From: Bacilli bacterium
GTDB taxonomy: Bacteria; Bacillota_I; Bacilli_A; RF39; UBA660
NCBI GenBank assembly: GCA_017634385.1
Contig: JAGBNN010000001.1
Coordinates: forward strand, 7,433-71,432
Direction of reading: 5' to 3'
DNA length: 64,000 nt
The notes beneath the pieces were generated by a model, which searched no databases, had not been told where the DNA came from, and saw only the letters and a program-made list of their open reading frames with translations. The translations under genes were made by a program, and so were the position numbers. Of the stretch, positions 1 through 9,455 are shown piece by piece (position 1 is the stretch's first letter; each line of letters starts with the position of its first letter).

Positions 1-1926
1 AGATGAGTTATTATATTTTTTACCAGTTTGTTTTGATACTATTTTACTATTACCCATTAAAGTTCCTTTTAGTTGGGTCATGTCTACATTTTTGTTTTTA
101 GATACTTCTTCTGATACTACTTTTAAAAATTCTTCTCTTGATATTTCGTATGTTTTTCCATCTATATTAACATTAATTTTACTTGTTACAGCACCAGGAG
201 CATTTGTGTAACCAGCTACTAAAACCCCAACAAAGAATGAATAAAAACTATCATTTTCTACTTGTGTTAAATCTATATTTTCTCCCAATATAACAGCTCT
301 TAATCCAGCATCAATCCACTCTTGTGAAAATTCTTCTGTACCTTCTGATATTAAATTAGCTAAAGTAAATCCAGATGTTTTACTTATTCCAGGTATTTTA
401 CCTAAGAAATATCCTAATGTTGCTTCACTTGCACCAGAGAATAATCCATATATCCATGCTGATTTTGTTGACGAACCATTTACTAAAGCTTGATGTTTTG
501 CATTCCCACCTGCAGATACTCCCATTAATGTACTACCTACAGCTGAACCAACTGCTGGCGTAAATAATGCTGTTGTTATTGCGCTAGCTGCAATAGCTGG
601 AGTCATATTACCAATAGCAGAATGAACATCATATACTGTTCCATAATATCCTGTATTTTCTGCTAAATATGTTCTTACTATACATGCAGCATATTCATCT
701 GATGTTAAATGTTTGTCATTAACTAATAAATTATACATACCATTATTAAAGTTTGTTACACCATCATCTATACCTTTAATACTTACAGTACTATACGAAG
801 CAAGAAAACCTAAAATAGTTTCTCCTATATTTTGTCCATCTGTTTGCGAAGCATAATATATTTTAAAATCTTCAATCCATTTTGCAGCATCTTCTGCACC
901 TTTTGCTTTATTTATATCATCTGTTAGCAATGACAAATATTTATCTGCTTCTTTTCTTCCACGTGTTTTAAATAAATAATGATATATTAATTTTTGATCA
1001 TCATTAGTATACTTATAAATATCACTTAATGATATAGAAGTATCATCTACATTAATTTGAAATATTCCAAAATCTTCTTCAGTATTATATTTTTTTTGAT
1101 ATTCTATGATTGCTAATAAATCAACATCATCAACATTATAATTCTTATTATTATAATATTCTTTATATAAAGCATCTCCATCATAATCTATCAAGAAATT
1201 ATTAAAATCTTCTGTATCCATTAGATTTTCATATGGTTCGATTTCTTTCATATGTTGTGCTTCTTTTTTATAATATTCCATTAGCGATACGTCACCTTTT
1301 AATTCATCTATTTTAGCTTTTATCGCTGGCATATCATTCAAATCAGGATACTTTTCTATATCTATTATAGGCTGTGTATTCATAGCCGCTGTTTGCATTG
1401 CTTGATCATATTCTGATTCTAACATTTCTATATCACTATTATATTCAGCAATCAATTCATCAATATATGTTATATATTCATCTAAATTTATTTCTTCTTC
1501 ATTTGCATTTGGATCATAATCTGTTTCTGTATATGTAGATATATCATAATTTAAATCCATTTGTTTTATAGTATCTCCTGATTCCATTACTTCTTCATTT
1601 ATTTTATCTACAAAACCATTTAAATAACTATTTGTACTTGAATCTGTTACAGTACTTGTTCCACTTGCTAAAGATTCATCTAAATTATCCATATCTTTTA
1701 TATAATCATCTAACCATGTGTTTAAAGATTGGTATCCTTTTTCAATTGTTGAATAATAATTAGCTATTTTTTCTCTCATTTGCATAACTACTGGATCAGT
1801 GCAAGTACTTATATATCCATTTGTAAAATATTTATAAGAACCTTCATCAAACCCAAATTTTTCAGATGAAATGCTATTTTTATAACTATTTAAACTCGTT
1901 TTATCCGCTACATACGTAACTCTCAC
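1..1926 (-). CDS. large polymorphic-toxin-like T7SS substrate (3' end off window)
   Basis: An uninterrupted frame of 642 codons runs from a GTG at 1926 to the left edge, so the C-terminus is missing. The start was chosen because GAGGGTGATA precedes the GTG; the GTG two bases upstream is followed at once by TGA. The first ~400 residues are helical, charged and without a signal peptide. Residues ~440-560 hold two Gly/Ala-rich hydrophobic stretches and the pattern SAGGNAKHQAL...GLFSGASEATLGYFLGKIPG...LISEGTEEFSQE. This pattern is familiar from the central region of clostridial polymorphic toxins, whose effector domain follows it. The gene sits 13 bp behind two WXG100-like genes and a coiled-coil gene, the usual order for T7SS effectors. 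Role as a secreted antibacterial or host-directed effector is inferred. The toxin domain and any immunity gene would lie left of the window. Confidence 0.72.
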   Translation of the reverse strand, partial: MRVTYVADKTSLNSYKNSISSEKFGFDEGSYKYFTNGYISTCTDPVVMQMREKIANYYSTIEKGYQSLNTWLDDYIKDMDNLDESLASGTSTVTDSSTNSYLNGFVDKINEEVMESGDTIKQMDLNYDISTYTETDYDPNANEEEINLDEYITYIDELIAEYNSDIEMLESEYDQAMQTAAMNTQPIIDIEKYPDLNDMPAIKAKIDELKGDVSLMEYYKKEAQHMKEIEPYENLMDTEDFNNFLIDYDGDALYKEYYNNKNYNVDDVDLLAIIEYQKKYNTEEDFGIFQINVDDTSISLSDIYKYTNDDQKLIYHYLFKTRGRKEADKYLSLLTDDINKAKGAEDAAKWIEDFKIYYASQTDGQNIGETILGFLASYSTVSIKGIDDGVTNFNNGMYNLLVNDKHLTSDEYAACIVRTYLAENTGYYGTVYDVHSAIGNMTPAIAASAITTALFTPAVGSAVGSTLMGVSAGGNAKHQALVNGSSTKSAWIYGLFSGASEATLGYFLGKIPGISKTSGFTLANLISEGTEEFSQEWIDAGLRAVILGENIDLTQVENDSFYSFFVGVLVAGYTNAPGAVTSKINVNIDGKTYEISREEFLKVVSEEVSKNKNVDMTQLKGTLMGNSKIVSKQTGKKYNNSS

Positions 1927-1939
1927 ACTATCACCCTCT

Positions 1940-2404
1940 TTATATAATAATATTACTTGCTATACTGTTCATACTACTTTCGCTTGAACTTGATTGACTT
2001 TCTAAATTTGATATTTTTGTTTTTGTTTCTTCTATTTGTCTTTGAATACTTGCTTTTTCAGTATCGCTTTTAGCAGAATTCTTTTGTGTTTGAAGTGCAT
2101 CCAATTGTCTATTTAGACCACTTATTTGGCTATTATAAGAAGATTTTGCTGCAGAAGCTTCTTGATATTTTTGTATTTGATCTGCATTTGACAAACATTG
2201 ATTTAAATACTCTTTTAATTCTGTATATCGTGTATTAATTAATTTATCTAATGCTTCTTTATATTTTTCTTTACTTTCTGCACACCACTTATCATTTCTA
2301 TTTAGTTCTTCTAATACCCTTTGTGATGAAGATGTACTCAATGATTCTAAGCATTGATTTAAAGAATATTTTAAACTACTTACATTTACATTTTCATATG
2401 CCAT
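1940..2404 (-). CDS. coiled-coil T7SS-associated protein
   Basis: A 154-residue soluble protein with no signal peptide. Residues ~1-75 are helical and contain a lone Trp in DKWCAESKEKYKEAL. Residues ~85-135 form a heptad-like Q/K/S-rich coiled coil, followed by a serine-rich tail. It lies between the two WXG100-like genes and the large toxin-like gene, with 13-16 bp gaps, so the four genes form one unit. By position it may be a dedicated partner or chaperone of the large substrate, like the helical DUF5082/DUF5344 or Lap-type partners of LXG toxins. I cannot assign it to a named family from sequence alone. Confidence 0.65.
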   Translation of the reverse strand: MAYENVNVSSLKYSLNQCLESLSTSSSQRVLEELNRNDKWCAESKEKYKEALDKLINTRYTELKEYLNQCLSNADQIQKYQEASAAKSSYNSQISGLNRQLDALQTQKNSAKSDTEKASIQRQIEETKTKISNLESQSSSSESSMNSIASNIII

Positions 2405-2420
2405 ATTTATTTCCTTCCTA

Positions 2421-2702
2421 TTAATCTTCTATTAAATTTTTATTTGTTTTTTCCATATTTTCAGCTTCTTCATTTTTCTTGTTTAGATATTCTATGCAAT
2501 TATCTAATTCTGTTATATATGTTTCAAAATTTGTTCTTTGTTTTCTTAGTTTTGATGTATACATATTTGAAGCACTACTATCCCAATTATTTGATATAAG
2601 TTGTATAGAATTATTCATACTTTCAATTATATTTTCAAAAGATTCCTTTGCTTTAGTAATATTTTCTACAGAAGACATGAATGTTTTTTGATCAAATTCC
2701 AT
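2421..2702 (-). CDS. WXG100-like small helical protein
   Basis: Ninety-three residues, all helical and without a signal peptide, as expected for WXG100/ESAT-6-like proteins (about 100 aa, helix-turn-helix). The turn reads SNNWDSSASNMYTSKL, a W-x-S variant of the W-x-G motif near residue 40. It follows the 98-aa WXG protein by 8 bp. The pair probably forms a heterodimer and is exported with, or guides, the large substrate downstream. Function is inferred from family and context; no secretion ATPase (EssC) is present in this window. Confidence 0.75.
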   Translation of the reverse strand: MEFDQKTFMSSVENITKAKESFENIIESMNNSIQLISNNWDSSASNMYTSKLRKQRTNFETYITELDNCIEYLNKKNEEAENMEKTNKNLIED

Positions 2703-2710
2703 ATTATCAC

Positions 2711-3007
2711 CTACACTTCAATATTTTTAGACGCATAACTATTATCGATAGTTTCATATGCACCTGGTACTTTCGAAATAAAAGTCTGAAAATCAGATAA
2801 CACATCAATTGAGTCTATTAAATTTTTCAAATATATTTCTTCAAATGTTTTATAAAATTTATCTGCATTTTCACCTTTCCAACCTTTTTTCATATCTGAA
2901 ATATAACTTTTTATATTTTGGTGTTCCTTTTTCATGTCACTTATATTTTCTTTTATTTGTTCTGAAATAGTAGATATAGAACTAGTATTTATTTGCATAT
3001 TTTTCAC
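2711..3007 (-). CDS. WXG100 family protein
   Basis: Ninety-eight residues with the canonical motif GWKGENADKFY (W-K-G) near residue 43, between two predicted helices, which is the ESAT-6/WXG100 signature. No signal peptide. It is the first gene of a four-gene minus-strand unit ending in the large toxin-like protein, and it is preceded by GAGGTGAAAA and by a good promoter at 3035-3063. WXG100 proteins are substrates and partners of the type VII secretion system in Bacillota. Confidence 0.85.
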   Translation of the reverse strand: MKNMQINTSSISTISEQIKENISDMKKEHQNIKSYISDMKKGWKGENADKFYKTFEEIYLKNLIDSIDVLSDFQTFISKVPGAYETIDNSYASKNIEV

Positions 3008-3034
3008 CTCTATTATAGTGTACTACTATATATA

Positions 3035-3063
3035 ATTATACTATATTAAAATTTCAATGTAAA
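3035..3063 (-). promoter_or_regulatory. promoter of WXG100/toxin locus 1
   Basis: On the minus strand TTTACA (3063-3058) is followed after exactly 17 bp by TATAAT (3040-3035), 28 bp before the WXG100 start codon. The region just downstream contains TATAGTAG, also found downstream of the -10 of the second WXG100 locus. Confidence 0.65.
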
Positions 3064-3086
3064 CAATCGAAACAGCTATTTAACAC

Positions 3087-3109
3087 AAAAAAAGTAAGCA
3101 AATGCTTAC
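3087..3109 (-). terminator. terminator of parC
   Basis: Minus-strand hairpin GTAAGCATTTGCTTAC followed by seven T, directly after the parC stop codon. Confidence 0.85.
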
Positions 3110-3110
3110 T

Positions 3111-5648
3111 TTATTCAAGTACTTCAAAATCGTCTAAAAAATCATCAATTGTCATCATTTTATCATCAATTTCTTTTAACGATACATCTTCTTTTTGTAC
3201 TTCTTCTACTTCAATAATTTCTTCTATATCTTTTTTAGATTTTAGTTCCGGAGTAATAAATACATCTTTTATTTTTGATTTTGATATATTACTTCCAGTT
3301 GAATGTCTATCACTAATAGTTATTTCAGAATTCTTTATAATTGTTATTCCATTTTTAGTAACTATACCAAATTTATCTTTTGGATTAGTTATAAACATTT
3401 TCTTTATTCTATGAGGATTAGTTTTTACTTCTCGTATTATTAAAAGTCCTCTTCTTGCACGTGTTGATTTTTCAAGTTCTTCTATTTTTACTCTCTTAGC
3501 AGTCATCTTATCTGTAAATATAGTTACATATTCATCATTTGAATTAAATAATGTAGCATTTATTACTTTATCATCTTTCAATTTAATAGCTTTTACTCCT
3601 GCTGCTTTTACTCCTGCGATAGGTATTTCATTTACAGAATACCATAAACTATAACCTTCATCTGTTACAATTAATACTTCTTTATCATTAGAATTTGTAA
3701 CATTTACTACTCTATCTTCATCCTTTAATTTAATTGAAGCCATTTCTTTAGAATATCTTGATACTTTAAAATCTGATAAATTAGTTCTTTTAACCATACC
3801 ATCTTTAGTAAATATAGTTATTATTCCATTATCAAAATTAGTAACTGGTATTGAAGATATAATAGACTCTTCTGCTTTCATATTTATTATATTACTAATA
3901 TGTTTTCCTAAATCTTTCCATTTTAAATCTGGAAGTTCATGTACTGGTACATATAAATAATTACCTAAATCAGTAAATAAAAGTAATGTATCAAGTGTAT
4001 TAAGTTCATATAACCCAATTACATAATCATTTTCTTTTAAATTAATATCTTCCATATTAGAAGATGCAAAACTCTTCTTAGATACTCTTTTTACATATCC
4101 TTCATTAGTAACTACTACAATTACATCTTCTTTTGTAATCATATCAGTTGCATCTATCTTTATTTCTGTTACTTCATCTTTAATTTCAGTCTTTCTATCA
4201 ACTGCATATTCTTTCTTAATTTCAAGAAGTTCTTTCTTCATTTGACGAAGTAATACTTTCTTATCATTCAATATAGATTCTAAGAACGCAATTATTTTTT
4301 CTAAATTTGCTTTTTCTTCTTCAAGCGCTACTACATCTGTATTAGTTAATCTATATAATTTCATATCTACTATAGCTGTTGCCTGTTCTGTAGAAAAATC
4401 AAATTCTTTAACTAAATTTTCTATAGCATCTAATCTATTCTTACTTTTTCTTATTACTGCAATTACTTCATCAAGTATACTCATTGCTTTTAAGTAACCT
4501 TCTACTATATGCATTCTAAGACGTGCATGTTCTAAATCAAATTTACTTCTTCTAGTTATTACTTCAGTTTGATGAGCTATATATGCATCAAGTATTTCTA
4601 AAATACCAACAAGTTTTGGTCTTCTATTTACTATAGCTATCATATTAAATGAATATGATATTTGCATTTCTGTATTTTTAAGTAAATAGTTAAGTATAAG
4701 TTCACTATTAGCATCTTTTTTAAGATCAATAGCAATTCTTAAATCTCCTCTTGCTGTTTCATCTCTAGCATCTACTATTCCATCTATTTTCTTTTCTATT
4801 CTTATATCATTAATCTTTTTAACTAGATTAGCTTTATTAACTTCAAAAGGAATTTCAGTTATAACTATTTGATGAGTACTTTTTTCTTTTATTATTTCAT
4901 ACTTACATTTTACATTTATTTTTCCTTTACCTGTTTTATAAGCTTCTTCTATTTCTTTTTTTCCTTCTACAATAGCTCCTGTTGGAAAATCAGGTCCTTT
5001 TACTATTTCAAATATATCTTCAAAAGAACATGTTGGTTTTTCTATTCTTTTAATAGTTGCATCTATTACTTCACCTAAATTATGAGGTGGTATATTTGTT
5101 GCATAACCTGCAGATATTCCAGTAGACCCATTTACTAGTAAATTAGGAAATTTACAAGGAAGTACTGTTGGTTCCATTCTAGTATCATCATAGTTTGGAG
5201 CCATATTAACAGTATCTTTTTCTATATCTTTTAATAGTTCATTACTTATTTTAGAAAGTCTTGCTTCTGTATAACGCATTGCTGCTGCAGAATCTCCATC
5301 CATAGATCCATTATTACCATGCATATCAATATATGGAGTATTTTGTTTCCATTCTTGACTCATTCTTACCATAGCATCGTATATAGATGAATCACCATGT
5401 GGATGGTAATTACCCATTATTTCTCCAACTGCTTTAGCACTCTTTCTATATTTTTTATCATATGTATTTTTACTTTCATACATACCATATAAAATTCTTC
5501 TTTGAACTGGTTTAAGACCATCTCTTACATCTGGAAGTGCTCTATCTTGAATAATTTCTTTAGCATAAGCAGCAAATCTATCACCCATTATTTCTTCTAG
5601 GGCATAATCATGAATTTTTTCAACAATAGTTTTTTCTTTCTTAGCCAT
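3111..5648 (-). CDS. parC: DNA topoisomerase IV subunit A
   Basis: Type IIA topoisomerase DNA-cleavage subunit, 845 aa. The catalytic tyrosine is Tyr126 in AAAMRYTEARL. The breakage-reunion core continues through NLLVNGSTGISAGYATNIPP. The quinolone-determining region HPHGDSSIYD carries wild-type Ser87 and Asp91. The C-terminal third is a beta-pinwheel with repeated DEGY and KDGMVKR elements. The GyrA-box (QRRGGKG) is reduced to STRARRGLL, which, with the gene order parE-parC, favours ParC over GyrA. The gene follows parE by 11 bp. The enzyme decatenates chromosomes; ParC2ParE2 is the known assembly. The start has GGAAGTGAAAAT ahead of ATG. A C-terminal acidic tail follows the last blade. Confidence 0.93.
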   Translation of the reverse strand: MAKKEKTIVEKIHDYALEEIMGDRFAAYAKEIIQDRALPDVRDGLKPVQRRILYGMYESKNTYDKKYRKSAKAVGEIMGNYHPHGDSSIYDAMVRMSQEWKQNTPYIDMHGNNGSMDGDSAAAMRYTEARLSKISNELLKDIEKDTVNMAPNYDDTRMEPTVLPCKFPNLLVNGSTGISAGYATNIPPHNLGEVIDATIKRIEKPTCSFEDIFEIVKGPDFPTGAIVEGKKEIEEAYKTGKGKINVKCKYEIIKEKSTHQIVITEIPFEVNKANLVKKINDIRIEKKIDGIVDARDETARGDLRIAIDLKKDANSELILNYLLKNTEMQISYSFNMIAIVNRRPKLVGILEILDAYIAHQTEVITRRSKFDLEHARLRMHIVEGYLKAMSILDEVIAVIRKSKNRLDAIENLVKEFDFSTEQATAIVDMKLYRLTNTDVVALEEEKANLEKIIAFLESILNDKKVLLRQMKKELLEIKKEYAVDRKTEIKDEVTEIKIDATDMITKEDVIVVVTNEGYVKRVSKKSFASSNMEDINLKENDYVIGLYELNTLDTLLLFTDLGNYLYVPVHELPDLKWKDLGKHISNIINMKAEESIISSIPVTNFDNGIITIFTKDGMVKRTNLSDFKVSRYSKEMASIKLKDEDRVVNVTNSNDKEVLIVTDEGYSLWYSVNEIPIAGVKAAGVKAIKLKDDKVINATLFNSNDEYVTIFTDKMTAKRVKIEELEKSTRARRGLLIIREVKTNPHRIKKMFITNPKDKFGIVTKNGITIIKNSEITISDRHSTGSNISKSKIKDVFITPELKSKKDIEEIIEVEEVQKEDVSLKEIDDKMMTIDDFLDDFEVLE

Positions 5649-5659
5649 ATTTTCACTTC

Positions 5660-7558
5660 CTATATTTTATAATTATCTTCTAAAGAAAATTCTACATTTT
5701 CTTCTATCCAATCTTTTCTTGGTTCTACATTATCACCCATTAAAATAGAAACTCTTTTATCTGCAAGTGCTGCATCTTCTATTTTAACCCTTATTAATAA
5801 TCTATTTTCTGGATCCATTGTTGTTTCCCAAAGTTGAGATGCATCCATTTCACCTAGACCTTTATATCTTTGAATATCAGTTGGTCTTTTAGACTTAGTA
5901 TATTCTTTTAATTCTTCATCATTATAAGCATATAATGTTTCCTTTGAAAAATCTATTTTATAAAGTGGTGGAGTTGCTATATAAAGTTTACCTGCTTCTA
6001 TAAGAGGTTTCATGTATCTATAGAAGAATGTTATTAATAAAACTTGTATATGTGATCCATCAACATCAGCATCGGTCATTATAATAATCTTATCATAATT
6101 ACAATCTTTAATATCAAAATCTGATCCAACACCAGCACCTATTGTATAAATAAGTGTATTTATTTCTGCATTTTTGTATGCATCTTCTATTTTTGCTTTT
6201 TCTGTATTTAATACTTTACCTCGTAAAGGAAGTATTGCTTGATATGATCTATCTCTACCTGATTTTGCAGAACCTCCTGCCGAATCACCCTCTACTATGA
6301 ATAATTCATTTTTATTTGGATCTTTCTTTTGAGCAGGTGCAAGCTTATCAGATATATTTTTTTCTTTTTTAGTACCTTTTTCTTTTCTTGCTTCATCTCT
6401 TGCTTTTCTAGCTGCTTCTCTTGCCATCTTACCTTTTAAGGCTTTAGATAATATATTTACCGCTGTTTCTTTATTTTCTTCTAAATAATAACCTAATTTT
6501 TCAGTAACTATATTTTCAACAACAGTTTTAGCAATCGGAGTACCAAGTTTACCTTTAGTTTGTCCTTCAAATTGTAAAAGTGCTTCTGGTATTCTAAGTG
6601 ATATTACAGCTGTTAAACCTTCTCTTACATCACTACCATCAAAATTCTTATCTTTTGCTTTTAAATAACCATTTGCTTTAGCATATTCATTAAATACTTT
6701 TGTAAGTGCTGTTTTAAATCCTACTTCATGAGAACCTCCATCAGCAGTTTTAACATTATTAACAAATGATATTATATTTTCATTATAGCTATCATTATAT
6801 TGCATAGCTATTTCTACTTCTATCTTATCTTTTTCACCTTTAAAATCAAATACATTATTTAATGTGTTTTTACCTTCATTTAAATATTCAACAAAAGATT
6901 TAACTCCATTATCATAATGATATGTTACATCTCTTTTAGACTCTTCATCTACTACTTGAACAGTTAATCCTTTTAAAAGGAAAGCATCTTCTTGCATTCT
7001 TTCACATATTGTTGTATATGAAAAATTAGTAGTTGAGAATATTGTATCATCTGGCATAAATCTAACGGTAGTACCTGTTTTATTAGTAGTTCCTACCTTT
7101 TTTAAAGGAGTATCTAGTTCTCCACCATTCTTAAAACTAATAGAATATTCAGCACCATCTCTTTTAGAAGTTACAATCATCCATTTAGAAAGTGCATTAA
7201 CTACAGATGCACCAACACCATGAAGTCCACCAGAAACCTTATAGTTACCTTCTTCAAATTTACCACCAGCATGAAGTACTGTATAAATAACCTCTACAGT
7301 AGATTTACCTGATTCATGCTTACCAGTAGGTACACCTCTACCATCATCCGAAATACTAATTGATCCATCTGAATGAAGTACTATTTTAATATTCTTACCA
7401 TATCCATTCATAACTTCATCTATTGAATTATCAACTATTTCCCATACTAGATGATGAAGACCTCTTTTATCAGTAGACCCAATATACATACCTGGTCTTT
7501 TTCTTACCGCTTCTAATCCTTCTAATATTTTTATAGATTTCTCATTGTATTCTGCCAC
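5660..7558 (-). CDS. parE: DNA topoisomerase IV subunit B
   Basis: ATPase subunit of topoisomerase IV, 632 aa, normal length. The GHKL ATP site shows EIVDNSIDEVMNGYG and DDGRGVPTGKH, then GGLHGVGASVVNALS. The transducer domain follows, and the TOPRIM domain has FIVEGDSAGGSAKSGRDR and MTDADVDGSHIQVLL (Mg-binding DxD). The C-terminal part has IQRYKGLGEMDA. Translation starts at GTG with GGAGAGATTATT ahead; no better ATG lies nearby. It is first in a parE-parC pair, with a likely promoter just upstream. A gyrB identity is possible in principle, but the partner gene's weak GyrA-box argues for ParE. Confidence 0.93.
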   Translation of the reverse strand: MAEYNEKSIKILEGLEAVRKRPGMYIGSTDKRGLHHLVWEIVDNSIDEVMNGYGKNIKIVLHSDGSISISDDGRGVPTGKHESGKSTVEVIYTVLHAGGKFEEGNYKVSGGLHGVGASVVNALSKWMIVTSKRDGAEYSISFKNGGELDTPLKKVGTTNKTGTTVRFMPDDTIFSTTNFSYTTICERMQEDAFLLKGLTVQVVDEESKRDVTYHYDNGVKSFVEYLNEGKNTLNNVFDFKGEKDKIEVEIAMQYNDSYNENIISFVNNVKTADGGSHEVGFKTALTKVFNEYAKANGYLKAKDKNFDGSDVREGLTAVISLRIPEALLQFEGQTKGKLGTPIAKTVVENIVTEKLGYYLEENKETAVNILSKALKGKMAREAARKARDEARKEKGTKKEKNISDKLAPAQKKDPNKNELFIVEGDSAGGSAKSGRDRSYQAILPLRGKVLNTEKAKIEDAYKNAEINTLIYTIGAGVGSDFDIKDCNYDKIIIMTDADVDGSHIQVLLITFFYRYMKPLIEAGKLYIATPPLYKIDFSKETLYAYNDEELKEYTKSKRPTDIQRYKGLGEMDASQLWETTMDPENRLLIRVKIEDAALADKRVSILMGDNVEPRKDWIEENVEFSLEDNYKI

Positions 7559-7593
7559 AATAATCTCTCCTTATGCTTTTATCACTATTTGTT

Positions 7594-7623
7594 ATTATAT
7601 CATACAATTTCAAGGTATAACAA
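7594..7623 (-). promoter_or_regulatory. probable promoter of parE-parC
   Basis: Minus strand TTGTTA (7623-7618), 18 bp, TATAAT (7599-7594), 36 bp upstream of the parE GTG. The -10 is consensus and the -35 is weaker. Confidence 0.45.
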
Positions 7624-7648
7624 GTAATTTTACATTTTTTAGTGTAAA

Positions 7649-7671
7649 GAAAAAAGGTTCTAATCAGAACC
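7649..7671 (-). terminator. terminator of the LamG/glycine-rich gene
   Basis: Minus-strand hairpin GGTTCTGATTAGAACC followed by TTTTTTCTTT. The stop codon of the upstream gene lies inside the stem. Confidence 0.85.
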
Positions 7672-9378
7672 TAAAACTGTTATCTTAACAAAACCATTAC
7701 CACTATTACCTGTCATACTTCCGCTTCCATTAAATGTAGGCATCTCTTCATTACCAGCTTTCATAATGGTATTTGTAAATATTTTATTACTATAATGATA
7801 TGAACAAGTTATATCTTCAGTTCCATCTGTACATCCATTCTTAGGAGTTATATTATCTTGTGCTTGAATAGCTACACATCCTAGATGCCCTGAAATATAT
7901 GATGAACCTCCTCCACCGGCTGAAGCATAGTTTGAACCACCACCACCATAATATCCAGCTCCACCTGCACCAGAGTCATCATTTGAACCAGAACTACCAC
8001 CTATTCCAAATGTTCCCAGATAACTTAAACCCGAAGGTCTATGTTCATCAGTATCTATACTATTACCTCCTGAAGTTTGCGTTCCTCCTGTACCGTGACA
8101 TGTTGCGGCTCTAGAACCCATTGAAGTAGGATTTAGACCAATTAAACCACCACCAGCTCCTCCGCTAGCACACCAGTCACCACCTTCACAAGCAGATCCA
8201 CCTCCACCACTAGCAACCATAATTCTTGATGCTAATGATGCTTCATTATTCCAATCGCCAGATACTAATCTTATATCTGTGGCTCCTCCACCAGCACGGC
8301 CTGTTCCATCATCATTAGGAGATACGTTACCTCCACCATTATATCCGCCATTTTGTCTTGCTGCATTTTGTGGTTGAGAACCAATGTATAAATATAATTT
8401 TTGACCTTTAGTTAATTCGATATTACCTGAAGTATATGCACCATTTCCTCCAAGTTTATTTCCTACTGTACCACCTTGTGCCCCCCAAGCTTCTATTTTA
8501 TAGTTACTTGTAGCTGGTGCGGTAAATGTTTGATAACTACCTGTGTATTCATATGTATATTCATTATCTTTTTGAAGTATATATCTTTTAGCATCATATG
8601 TATAATTAGCTCTTATTTCATTTATATCTAATGCTTTATCGTATACTCTTACTGAATATATATTACCTTTAAAATTAACAGTATTTTCAAGTGCATATCT
8701 ACCTATAAATAAATTTGCTGTATATGTAACTCCTTTTGGTACATTATTTGTTGATACTTGAGCACCATTTTTATAGAAAGTTACTCCTGATGATGTATAC
8801 ACAATCGATAATGTATGAATGTTTTCACTAAGATAATTCATACTTTGAGTAAATGCTCCTCCTGGTTTTGAATATATTTCTCCTCTATAATCACTATACA
8901 AATGAAGTGGTTGATAACCATCTCCATCACTTTTTCTAGCATCAAGTACATACGAATTACCTGTAATGTTAGGATATAAAGTTACTTCAAAAGTCATATT
9001 AGGTTTATAATCAATCATATTAGTAGAAACAACACCTGATCCAGAACCTGATAAAGAAAGTGTATTATTTTTAAATGTTCCATTGGTTATTACACCGTCA
9101 TTACCATTTCCAGATAAATCATCCCATGTTGAATTACCATCACCATGATCTAATGCATCATAATATAAAAGTAAATTGTTTTGTACATAGTCAGTATTAC
9201 TTGATGATTGTCTATTATTCATACTATTTTCTGCTTTATCTTTTATTGCATCTTTCATTCTTCCACTTATTGAAGATGAATTATTCATAGTTAAAAGTAG
9301 CATCATCACTACAATTAAAAATAATGCTAATAAACTAAATAACATAAAAGATGTTGCAAAACCTTTATTATTTTTCAT
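7660..9378 (-). CDS. pilin-like anchored LamG and glycine-rich surface protein
   Basis: A 572-aa exported protein. Residues 1-32 (NNKGFATSFMLFSLLALF...) resemble a type IV prepilin leader: basic stretch, G-F junction and long hydrophobic helix, though the usual Glu5 is absent. It may equally be a plain N-terminal anchor. Residues ~70-265 form a LamG/concanavalin-like sandwich (LLLYYDALDHGDG...WDDLSGNGNDG... to VRVYDKALDINEI). Residues ~275-570 form a glycine-rich domain of the PF12810 kind (YTGSYQTFTAP, IEAWGAQGG, GGGATDIR, ASGGGGS). LamG modules usually bind glycans or proteins. The substrate is unknown. It stands alone, with its own terminator. Confidence 0.75.
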   Translation of the reverse strand: MKNNKGFATSFMLFSLLALFLIVVMMLLLTMNNSSSISGRMKDAIKDKAENSMNNRQSSSNTDYVQNNLLLYYDALDHGDGNSTWDDLSGNGNDGVITNGTFKNNTLSLSGSGSGVVSTNMIDYKPNMTFEVTLYPNITGNSYVLDARKSDGDGYQPLHLYSDYRGEIYSKPGGAFTQSMNYLSENIHTLSIVYTSSGVTFYKNGAQVSTNNVPKGVTYTANLFIGRYALENTVNFKGNIYSVRVYDKALDINEIRANYTYDAKRYILQKDNEYTYEYTGSYQTFTAPATSNYKIEAWGAQGGTVGNKLGGNGAYTSGNIELTKGQKLYLYIGSQPQNAARQNGGYNGGGNVSPNDDGTGRAGGGATDIRLVSGDWNNEASLASRIMVASGGGGSACEGGDWCASGGAGGGLIGLNPTSMGSRAATCHGTGGTQTSGGNSIDTDEHRPSGLSYLGTFGIGGSSGSNDDSGAGGAGYYGGGGSNYASAGGGGSSYISGHLGCVAIQAQDNITPKNGCTDGTEDITCSYHYSNKIFTNTIMKAGNEEMPTFNGSGSMTGNSGNGFVKITVLGSD

Positions 9379-9423
9379 ACTTTCACCTATCTTAAATATA
9401 TCATATATACACTATTTATTCAA

Positions 9424-9451
9424 GAAAAAAACAATGTATTTAACATTGTTC
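9424..9451 (-). terminator. terminator of ppaC
   Basis: Minus-strand hairpin AACAATG/CATTGTT with a TTTTTT tail, just past the ppaC stop codon. Confidence 0.8.
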
Positions 9452-9455
9452 TTTA

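Noticed and set aside
3111..7558. gyrA-gyrB instead of parC-parE
   Set aside because: The GyrA-box is degraded (STRARRGLL) and the order is parE-parC; gyrase is usually encoded near dnaA/recF. The call rests on these two points.
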